Assembly: GCA_963974055.1 (NCBI GenBank)
Contig: CAXBCP010000020.1
Span: forward strand, 1-64,000
DNA from: CAXBCP01 sp963974055
GTDB lineage: Bacteria; Pseudomonadota; Alphaproteobacteria; MPNO01; UBA830
DNA length: 64,000 nt
Reading direction: 5' to 3'
The translations under genes were made by a program, and so were the position numbers. Below the pieces are notes generated by a model, which did no database searches, was not told the origin of the DNA, and saw only the letters and a list, made by a program, of their open reading frames with translations. Within the stretch, counting starts at the first letter, position 1, and each line of letters begins with the position of its first letter. Positions 28,601-35,982 of the stretch are shown piece by piece.

Positions 28601-29278
28601 CGGCCGCGGGCCCCGGAGTCCTGTCCAGCGGGATTCGACCTCGCTCAACGTCCCGTCCTCCCGCAGTTCCGACAGGCCCGCATTCAATTGGCCCAGCAAA
28701 CACGCATGCGCGCCTTTCGCAAACGCCAGCGCCAGAGGGAGTTTCTGAAACGGTGCCTCTGGCAATGCAAACAGGCCGGCGTGGTCGCGGACCGCAAGGT
28801 AACAGCCGACATGAAAGTTCAACGCGGCACAATCGGCTGCGCCGTCCACCACCGCAGCCAGCGCCTGCGCATAGGTATCGACGTCGATATAAACGATATC
28901 CGGATACCTGCGCCGCAGATCCGCCAGCAACGGCCCCGCGCCCGGCGTCGCCAGCCGCGTTCCGGGGGCCGGCCGGCCGTCAGAGGGAATTTCCGCCTGA
29001 CCGAACCAAGCGGCGCCGCTCGCCGCAAGCGGCGTTGAAAAATCATACCCCGCCGCCCGTTCGGGAATGGCCGCTTTGAACGCTATCGCATCGACCTCGC
29101 CGGCACGGACCGCTTCATCCTGGTCCGGCAGGGCAACCGGCACGAAATCCACGACACATCCGGACCTGTCGAAGACCCGGTTCAGTATATCGACGATCAT
29201 TCCCCGCGCCGTACCGTCTTCAACGAAGGTCAGCGGCGCGAAATCCGGCTCATATCCGACCCGCAGGCGTTCAACCAT
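28589..29278 (-). CDS. Solute-binding-protein family 3 domain protein, apparently without signal peptide
   Basis: 229 aa with the bacterial extracellular solute-binding family 3 fold (LRVGYEPDFAPLTFVEDGTARGMIVDILNRVFDR at the start and later YVDVDTYAQALAAVVDGAADCAALN). Family members normally capture amino acids for ABC transporters in the periplasm. Here the mature domain begins directly at the initiator Met and no export signal is visible, so it may act in the cytoplasm as a ligand-binding or cyclohexadienyl-dehydratase-like protein. It starts 14 bases after the stop of the molybdenum hydroxylase gene and is probably co-transcribed with it. No ABC permease or ATPase is adjacent. Confidence 0.78.
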   Translation of the reverse strand: MVERLRVGYEPDFAPLTFVEDGTARGMIVDILNRVFDRSGCVVDFVPVALPDQDEAVRAGEVDAIAFKAAIPERAAGYDFSTPLAASGAAWFGQAEIPSDGRPAPGTRLATPGAGPLLADLRRRYPDIVYIDVDTYAQALAAVVDGAADCAALNFHVGCYLAVRDHAGLFALPEAPFQKLPLALAFAKGAHACLLGQLNAGLSELREDGTLSEVESRWTGLRGPRPLQQ

Positions 29279-29292
29279 ACGGATGATTGCCC

Positions 29293-31617
29293 CTATTTTA
29301 CCGCCTGCAACGCCTGCCAGATTTTCTGCGGCGTCGCCGGCATCTGGACATACTCGGCACCGGCATGCGCCATGGCATCGTTCACCGCGTTCATGACCGC
29401 TGCCAGCGCGCCGACGGTGCCGGCCTCGCCCGCCCCTTTGACACCGAGCGGATTGATGGCTGTCGGCACCACATTGCTGCCGATTTCATAAGCGCATAAG
29501 TCATCCGCCCGCGGCATGCAGTAATCCATGAACGAGCCGGTAATGAGCTGTCCCGATACCGGGTCGCTGACCATGTCTTCCATCAGCGCCTGCCCCGCCC
29601 CCTGGGCGATACCGCCGTGGATCTGCCCTTTGACAAGCAGGGGATTGATGATCGTTCCGACGTCGTCGTAAACCCAGTAGCCGACGATATCGGTCTCGCC
29701 CGTTACTTCGTCGATCTCGATTTCGGCAATATGGCAACCGTTCGGAAAGGTCGGCGTGCCGCCGTTATAGGTTCCGGTCTCGTACAGGCCGGGTTCGATA
29801 TCGCCCGGCAGCATTGCCGGTTTGAACGCCGCTTTCGCGACATCCTGCAGACCTACCGATTTATCCGTGCCGGAGACGACGAATTCGCCCTTTTCAAAGG
29901 CGATATCCGCCTCAGCGGCTTCGAGCATATGGGCCGCGATCCGCTTGCCCTTTTCGACGATCTTGTCCGCGGCCATCTTGACCGCCGTTCCGCCGCACGC
30001 CGCCGAGCGCGACCCGAACGTACCGGTCCCGCTCTGCAGCGCATCGGTGTCGCCATAGGTGAACTGCATGATATCGGTATCCAGCCCCAGCATCCCCGAC
30101 AGAAGCTGCTTGAACGTCGTGCCGTGGCCCTGCCCGTGGTCGTGGGTGCCCATCAGCAGCGTCAATGTGCCGGTGCTGTCGAACCTGATCTGGGCGGATT
30201 CGACCATACCGGCATTGGACGCTTCAACGGTATTGGAAATACCGATTCCGCGCAGCTTGCCGTTCGACCGCGCGGCGTCGCGGCGCGCCGGAAAGCCGGC
30301 ATAATCCGCGGCAACAACGCAATCTTCGAGATTTTTGCCGAAATCACCGCAGTCATAGGTGTAGACCAGCGCCGTCTTGAAAGGCATCTGTTCCGGCGCA
30401 ATGGTGTTTCTGCGCCGGAGTTCCGCCGGGTCCATACCGATCTGCCGCGCCGCGAGATCGACCATGGTCTCGATCACATAGGCCGCTTCGGGACGCCCCG
30501 CGCCGCGGTAGTGCGCCGTCATCATGGTATTGGTAACAACGCCCGTGGATTCGACATGAATAGCCGGTGTCGTGTACGTGCCCGCAAGCACTCCGATATT
30601 GGTCGTCCCCGGACCGGAATTGCGGTCGCTGTTGTAATAGGCGCCGCCGGCGGCCAGCATTTTCACGCGCAGCCCCAGGAATTTGCCGTCGGCATCGAGC
30701 GCCAGTTCCGCGTCGGTGACATTGTCGCGCGCCTGTTCGTCGCTGATCAGGCCTTCGCTGCGCTCGCTGATCCATTTGACCGGCCGGTCGAGCAGCTTCG
30801 CCGCAACCATCGTCAGAATGTATTCCGGGTAGCAGCCGCCTTTCATGCCGAAACCGCCGCCCATGTTCTCGCTGATCACCCGGATTTTGTTTTCCGGCAG
30901 GTTGAATACCTGGGTCGCAAGGATATTCCGGATACGGTGCGGCGCCTGCACCGTGCAGCGGACGATATAGCGGTCCTGCCGCCTGTCGTATTCCGCCAGG
31001 CTGCCGCGCGGCTCCATTGAATTGGTCGTGATCCGGTTGATTACCATGCGGTGGCGAACGACATGCGCCGCAGCCTCGAACGCGGCTTCCGTGGCCGCCT
31101 TGTCTCCCGCCGTATGCAGAAAGGTTTCGTTGCCGGGCAGTTCGTCCCAGATCTGCGGCGCACCGGGTTCCACCGCATCCGCCGTGGAAACGACGGCAGG
31201 CAGTTCCTCGTAATCGACGACGATCAGTTCGGCGGCGTCCTTGGCCTGTGCAACCGTGTCCGCGACGACAAACGCGACGTAGTCGCCGACGTAACGCACC
31301 CGGTCGGTCGCCAGGTGCGGCTGGGCGCAGACGGGAACGACCGAGCCGTCCCGGCGCTTGCGCTGGACCACGGGGAACTGAAGGCTGAGTTTCGCGACAT
31401 CGGGATGGTGTCCCGTCAGGACAAGATGCACGCCGGGCGCACTCTCGGCGGCGGCGATATCGATTCCGTTGATTCTGGCATGTGCCATCGGCGACCGCAG
31501 CACATAGCCGTAGAGCTGGTTCGCCTCGTTCACGTCGTCCACGTAGCGGCCGGCGCCGCGCAGGAGGTAGGGATCTTCTTCGCGGGTTACCGGTTGCCCG
31601 ATTCCGAACTGGCCCAA
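29293..31617 (-). CDS. Xanthine dehydrogenase/CoxL-family molybdopterin-binding subunit
   Basis: 774 aa large subunit of a molybdenum hydroxylase. The N-terminal PVTREEDPYLLRGAGRYVDD, the glycine-rich cofactor loop MGGGFGMKGG, the sequence AHYRGAGRPEA (form II CoxL type, not the AYxCSFR of true CO dehydrogenase) and the C-terminal GVKGAGEAGTVG with the catalytic Glu are present. The frame is open to 32214, but TTG at 31617 is the likely start: AAGGAA stands about nine bases upstream and the protein then begins like the family. The small Fe-S and FAD subunits that normally accompany it are absent here. Its substrate, probably an N-heterocycle or aldehyde, is unknown. Confidence 0.9.
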   Translation of the reverse strand: MGQFGIGQPVTREEDPYLLRGAGRYVDDVNEANQLYGYVLRSPMAHARINGIDIAAAESAPGVHLVLTGHHPDVAKLSLQFPVVQRKRRDGSVVPVCAQPHLATDRVRYVGDYVAFVVADTVAQAKDAAELIVVDYEELPAVVSTADAVEPGAPQIWDELPGNETFLHTAGDKAATEAAFEAAAHVVRHRMVINRITTNSMEPRGSLAEYDRRQDRYIVRCTVQAPHRIRNILATQVFNLPENKIRVISENMGGGFGMKGGCYPEYILTMVAAKLLDRPVKWISERSEGLISDEQARDNVTDAELALDADGKFLGLRVKMLAAGGAYYNSDRNSGPGTTNIGVLAGTYTTPAIHVESTGVVTNTMMTAHYRGAGRPEAAYVIETMVDLAARQIGMDPAELRRRNTIAPEQMPFKTALVYTYDCGDFGKNLEDCVVAADYAGFPARRDAARSNGKLRGIGISNTVEASNAGMVESAQIRFDSTGTLTLLMGTHDHGQGHGTTFKQLLSGMLGLDTDIMQFTYGDTDALQSGTGTFGSRSAACGGTAVKMAADKIVEKGKRIAAHMLEAAEADIAFEKGEFVVSGTDKSVGLQDVAKAAFKPAMLPGDIEPGLYETGTYNGGTPTFPNGCHIAEIEIDEVTGETDIVGYWVYDDVGTIINPLLVKGQIHGGIAQGAGQALMEDMVSDPVSGQLITGSFMDYCMPRADDLCAYEIGSNVVPTAINPLGVKGAGEAGTVGALAAVMNAVNDAMAHAGAEYVQMPATPQKIWQALQAVK

Positions 31618-31708
31618 ATTGCTATTCCTTCGAGGTATTGAAATCCGTGTGTAGTCTATAGAATTGCCTGAGTAATGCGAAGAGACACACGACCGGGACA
31701 CGAGAAAA

Positions 31709-33034
31709 ATGAACGCCTTTATCGACCTGACGGACCGCGACCGGTTTGTACTGCAGAACGCCACCGTGCCCGCCTGCCTGATCGACGGCTTACCGTCGGC
31801 GGCGGCAATAGACGCGGACGGCCTCGCGCGGGTCGACCTGCGTGTCGATAACGGCGTGCTGTCCGAGATATCCCCGGCGGGCGGCGCGGCCGGCGACGCG
31901 CCGGCGACCGATCTCGATTCAGGCATGGTATGGCCGTGTTTCGTCGATCTGCACACCCATATCGACAAGGGCCATATCTGGCCGCGCAGGCGCAATCCCG
32001 ACGGATCGCGGGCGGGCGCCCTGTCGTCGACGGGGGCGGACCGCAACGCCAACTGGAACGCGGACGACCTTCGCGCCCGGATGAACTTTTCGCTCGGCTG
32101 CGCCTGGGCCCACGGGACGGCGGCACTGCGCACCCATATCGATTCCTCGCCGCCGCAGCACAGGATCACATGGCCCGTCGTCGGCGAAATCCGGGACGCG
32201 TGGGCCGGGCGCATCGACCTTCAGGCGGTTTGCCTGGAACCGATTCGGGGATATGCCGACACGGGTTTCGGCAACGAAATCGCGGACATGATGGTCACAT
32301 ACGGCGGAATCATGGGGGCGGTACTGAATGTTCAGGAAGACACCGATGCCCTGCTCGATTTCGTGATCGGGCTTGCCATCGACCGCGGGCTCGACCTCGA
32401 CTTTCACGTCGACGAAACGGAGGATCCGGACGCACACTCCTTCGACCTTGTCGCGAAGGCGCTGATCCGCAACGATTTCGGCAAACCGGTCAATGTCGGC
32501 CATTGCTGCAGCCTTGCGGTCCGCCCGCCGGCAGAAATCGCCCGCGCGCTGGACCTCGCAATCGAGGCGAATCTCCGGGTTGTCAGCCTGCCTATGTGCA
32601 ACATGTACCTGCAGGACCGCACACCCGCCGGAAATTCCCCGCGTACGCCGCGCTGGCGCGGCGTGACCATCCTGCACGAGATGAAAGAACGCGGTATTCC
32701 CGTTGCAATCTCGAGCGACAACACGCGCGACCCGTTCTACGCCTATGGCGACCTCGACGGGCTGGAAGTATTCACCCAGGCTACCCGGATCGCCCATCTC
32801 GACCACCCGGTCGGCGACTGGCCGGCAGCGATCACACGGACCCCGGCGGACACCATGGGTCTCGCCGATGCAGGACGGCTGAAAACCGGCGGACCTGCCG
32901 ATATGGTGATCTTCCGTGCCCGCAGCTACAGCGAGCTTCTCTGCCGTCCGCAGCACGACCGGGCGGTGCTCCGCAACGGCCGCGCGATAGACACCACCCT
33001 GCCCGACTACCGGACGCTCGACAGCATTTTCTGA
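31709..33034 (+). CDS. Cytosine deaminase-like amidohydrolase
   Basis: 441 aa metal-dependent hydrolase of the amidohydrolase superfamily. Metal and catalytic residues are visible as DLHTHIDKGH (about residue 80), DFHVDET, VGHCCSL and SSDNTRDPFYAYGD; the last resembles the cytosine deaminase / isopropylammelide group, which hydrolyse amino- or oxo-substituted N-heterocycles. It is transcribed divergently from the molybdenum hydroxylase large subunit with only about 90 bases between starts, suggesting shared control. A hydroxylase plus a ring-acting hydrolase fits stepwise breakdown of a nitrogen heterocycle, which is an inference from context. Confidence 0.9.
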   Translation: MNAFIDLTDRDRFVLQNATVPACLIDGLPSAAAIDADGLARVDLRVDNGVLSEISPAGGAAGDAPATDLDSGMVWPCFVDLHTHIDKGHIWPRRRNPDGSRAGALSSTGADRNANWNADDLRARMNFSLGCAWAHGTAALRTHIDSSPPQHRITWPVVGEIRDAWAGRIDLQAVCLEPIRGYADTGFGNEIADMMVTYGGIMGAVLNVQEDTDALLDFVIGLAIDRGLDLDFHVDETEDPDAHSFDLVAKALIRNDFGKPVNVGHCCSLAVRPPAEIARALDLAIEANLRVVSLPMCNMYLQDRTPAGNSPRTPRWRGVTILHEMKERGIPVAISSDNTRDPFYAYGDLDGLEVFTQATRIAHLDHPVGDWPAAITRTPADTMGLADAGRLKTGGPADMVIFRARSYSELLCRPQHDRAVLRNGRAIDTTLPDYRTLDSIF

Positions 33035-33241
33035 CGGCCCGGCCCGCGGGCGCAACATCCGCTTCAACCGCCACAATATTGCCACAGCCTTGTCACGCTG
33101 CGGACCCGGCGATGCGGTTTAACATGCCTGCTGTTGAACGGAACGCAGGTGTCCGGCCTTCAAAGCAGATAGCGTTCGGGAATTCGCAACTACGGTTGGG
33201 AACCCCTGTATCTGCCGGGCCGGGCGTTCAAGGGGAAGGCA

Positions 33242-33472
33242 ATGGACCAGGACGAACAGTTTCCCTTACGGGCAAAATTTTTCGTGGCCGGGTTGATCTT
33301 GCTCGGTATCGGACTGACCGGTGCGAGCATGGTCAAACGCGTGCAGGCGATCGAACAATACCCGCGTGCCGTCGTCAGCATTCTGCAACAGTCCTGCGAC
33401 ACCAGCGCCTACGCCAACCCGCTGACGAATGTCCGGGGCGAATCGACGAAGATGATCGACCGGCCCTGCTAG
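33242..33472 (+). CDS. Small single-pass membrane protein, hypothetical
   Basis: 76 aa. Residues 13-32 (FFVAGLILLGIGLTGASMVK) form one membrane helix; the C-terminal part would be periplasmic and contains two cysteines (SCD and the final residue), which could be oxidised. ATG 33242 is preceded by GGGGAAGGCA, a good ribosome site, which is the main reason to accept the gene. I do not recognise a family. Confidence 0.6.
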   Translation: MDQDEQFPLRAKFFVAGLILLGIGLTGASMVKRVQAIEQYPRAVVSILQQSCDTSAYANPLTNVRGESTKMIDRPC

Positions 33473-33488
33473 GGCGGCCCCGACGAGG

Positions 33489-35576
33489 TCAGCCCGCCCG
33501 GCCTGTCACCATGAGCGCGAAACCATAGGACAGCGCAACCTCCTTCAGCCGGTCGAACCGGCCCGACGCGCCGCCATGTCCCGCGTCCATGTTCATATAA
33601 AGCAGTATTTCGCTGTCGCCCGTGTTGTGATGGCGCAGCTTTGCAACCCATTTTGCAGGTTCCCAGTAGGTCACACGGGGATCGGTAAGCCCGCCGGTCG
33701 CAAGGACGTTCGGATACGCCCGGTCCGCAACGTTGGTATAGGGGCAATAGGACGCCATGTACTCGGCGGCGGATTCGTCGCGGATGGGGTTTCCCCATTC
33801 GACCCATTCCGGCGGCGTCAGCGGCAGCGTTTCGTCGCACATGGTGTTCATCACGTCGACGAACGGTACTTCGCCGAGGATGCCGCAAAACAGATCCGGA
33901 CGCATATTGGCGACCGCCCCCATCAACATGCCGCCGGCACTGCGGCCCTGTGCAACGATGTTTCCGGCGGTGGTGAATTTTGCCGCGATCAGGTGCTCGG
34001 CGGCGGCGATAAAATCGACGAACGTGTTCTTCTTGCGGTCCAGCTTGCCGTCCAGGTGCCAGCCCTGGCCGTTTTCCGTACCGCCGCGGATATGCGCAAT
34101 GGCATAAACGAAACCGCGGTCGACCAGGCTGAAGACATGCGGCGAGAACGACGCCGGCATCGCAAAGCCGTATGAACCGTATCCGTAAAGCAGCATCGGG
34201 GCAGACCCGTCGACGGGGGACTTCTTCGCCCGCAGCACCGTGACCGGCACATTCACGCCGTCAGGGCTCCGGGCGAACACGCGGCGGCACTCATAGGCGT
34301 CCGGGTCGTGGCCGGACGGGATTTCCTGCTCCTTGCGCAGGGATCGGGTCCGGTGCGCCATGTCGTAGTCATAGACACGCAGCGGCGTCGTCGGCGACGA
34401 ATAGGAAAACCGAAGCGTGGTCGTCGCGTATTCGTATCCCGGCATCAGGGACAGGTCGTAGGCTTCCTCATCGAAGCTGATTTCATGCTCTTCGCCATCG
34501 GCCAGCGACCGGATCACGATCCGCGGCAATGCCTGCTCCCGTTCGAGCCGGACGAGAAACCCCTCGAACACGATCATCGACCGGATCAGGCAGCCTGGCC
34601 GGTGCGGGACGATATCGGTCCAGTCGGCCGAAGACCGCATGTCCAGCGGCGCTTCCGCGATACGGAAATCCAGGGATTCGGCCACATTGGTGCGGATGAA
34701 CAGGCGGTCTCCATGGTCCGAAACGTCATAGGTGACCCCGGTTTCCCGCGCCAGCAACAACCGGGGATCGGACGCCGGATCGGCGGCATCGATCAGGCGG
34801 ACCTCCGAAGTATCCGAGTGATCGTGCGCATCGATGACGATGAACCGCCCGCTTTCCGTCTTGCCGATCCCCAGGAAAAAACCCGTATCGGATTCTTCGT
34901 AAACCAGTGCATCGTCCGCCGGCGCGGTGCCGATGCGGTGCCGCATCACTTTCGACGGTCGGTGATTGTCGTCCAGGACCGTATAGAAAAGCGTGCCGCC
35001 GTCCGCCGACCACACCATGTCCCCCTGGGCATTCGCCAGCACATCCGGCAACGGGGAACCGGTCTCCAGGTCCGTGATCCCGATTTCGCAGTATTCCGAT
35101 CCGTTCCGGTCGATGGCCGCGGCGAACAGGCTGTGATCCGGCGTATGCGCAGCGCCGCCGAACGCGAAGAAGCTATGCCCTTCGGCCGCCTTGTCGCCGT
35201 CGATCAGCACCTGTTCGTTTGTATTGTCGTCATCCGCCGTCGGCCTGCGGCACAACAGGGGGTACTGCCCGCCCGGCACGAAGCGCCTGTAATAGGACCA
35301 TGGCCCGTCCGGCGCCGGCACAGATGAATCGTCTTCCTTGATGCGGGCCTTTAGCTCGTCGACCAGTTCGGCCCGCAGCGCTGCAATCGGTGCAAGCGCC
35401 GTCTCGGTATAGGCGTTCTCCGCATTCAGATAGTCGCGGATTTCCGGTTGCAGCGTTTCCGGCTCGCGCATGACGCGCTGCCAGTCCGGGTCCCGCAGCC
35501 ACGCATAGGGATCGTCGATCTTTCGGCCATGACGATCCGAGATAAGTTCCTTGCGGGCGGCGACGGGTGCGGTCAA
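33489..35576 (-). CDS. ptrB: Oligopeptidase B-type S9 serine peptidase
   Basis: 695 aa prolyl-oligopeptidase family enzyme that cleaves short peptides after basic residues. The N-terminal beta-propeller starts with RHGRKIDDPYAWLRDPDW. The C-terminal hydrolase domain has the nucleophile motif GRSAGGMLMGAVANMRPDLF, an Asp in ATGGLTDPRV, and a His in MDAGHGGASGRF. The acidic residues typical of PtrB specificity are consistent with IRDESAAEYMASYCPY. The frame runs back to 35759, but a TTG at 35576 has a perfect AGGAGG eight bases upstream and gives the usual family length, so I choose it. No signal peptide, so the enzyme is cytosolic. Confidence 0.93.
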   Translation of the reverse strand: MTAPVAARKELISDRHGRKIDDPYAWLRDPDWQRVMREPETLQPEIRDYLNAENAYTETALAPIAALRAELVDELKARIKEDDSSVPAPDGPWSYYRRFVPGGQYPLLCRRPTADDDNTNEQVLIDGDKAAEGHSFFAFGGAAHTPDHSLFAAAIDRNGSEYCEIGITDLETGSPLPDVLANAQGDMVWSADGGTLFYTVLDDNHRPSKVMRHRIGTAPADDALVYEESDTGFFLGIGKTESGRFIVIDAHDHSDTSEVRLIDAADPASDPRLLLARETGVTYDVSDHGDRLFIRTNVAESLDFRIAEAPLDMRSSADWTDIVPHRPGCLIRSMIVFEGFLVRLEREQALPRIVIRSLADGEEHEISFDEEAYDLSLMPGYEYATTTLRFSYSSPTTPLRVYDYDMAHRTRSLRKEQEIPSGHDPDAYECRRVFARSPDGVNVPVTVLRAKKSPVDGSAPMLLYGYGSYGFAMPASFSPHVFSLVDRGFVYAIAHIRGGTENGQGWHLDGKLDRKKNTFVDFIAAAEHLIAAKFTTAGNIVAQGRSAGGMLMGAVANMRPDLFCGILGEVPFVDVMNTMCDETLPLTPPEWVEWGNPIRDESAAEYMASYCPYTNVADRAYPNVLATGGLTDPRVTYWEPAKWVAKLRHHNTGDSEILLYMNMDAGHGGASGRFDRLKEVALSYGFALMVTGRAG

Positions 35577-35982
35577 GGCGGGAGCCTCCTGTTGAGAACC
35601 GGGATATTTGCAACCCCTATTCGAATTTCGATCTGTTGTGAATAAGGTTATCGCCGGGAAGCCCCGCATCCTCCCGGGCGATCGAAAAATGATACCGGTC
35701 CGCCGACGGCCAGGATTCTGCCCGAAAACGTCGGTAGTTTTTACAGTTCGGGAATTCACGGGAATTGTTTTTTCCTCTACCCCTTTGATTCAATTGGATT
35801 CCTATCTGATGGCATGGATATTGCATGTGCAAAGCCGAAAAGGGATAACCAGCGCGCCGGAAAAACGCACGCAGAGCAGAGACGTGCCGGGCAGCGCAAG
35901 CGTAGGCTTTAGTTAAGTTTTCGGACCATTTAAAAACCGGCGCCTCGGACGTTATACGGGGCGGCCGGAGACCGGGGATGTC
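35577..35982. other. Divergent intergenic region, ptrB / PEP-CTERM gene
   Basis: 406 bases without a credible gene. It contains the sigma-54 promoter at 35810-35825, two close copies of GGGAATT around 35755-35765, and a leader of about 150 bases before the PEP-CTERM gene. I looked for a cyclic-di-GMP riboswitch in the leader and did not recognise one. Confidence 0.6.
35810..35825 (+). promoter_or_regulatory. Sigma-54 promoter upstream of the PEP-CTERM gene
   Basis: TGGCATGGATATTGCA matches the sigma-54 consensus TGGCACG-N4-TTGCW at all fixed positions except one. The -24 GG and -12 GC are exactly ten bases apart. Transcription would begin near 35836, leaving a leader of about 147 bases. PEP-CTERM genes in other bacteria are often driven by sigma-54 with the PrsK/PrsR regulators, so function and context agree. 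Confidence 0.7.

Noticed and set aside
29617..31020. 467-codon plus-strand frame opposite the molybdenum hydroxylase
   Set aside because: Antisense shadow; composition is that of a reversed coding strand.
35836..35982. Cyclic-di-GMP riboswitch in the leader of the PEP-CTERM gene
   Set aside because: Purine-rich stretches recall the GEMM type, but the two required conserved helices could not be drawn.
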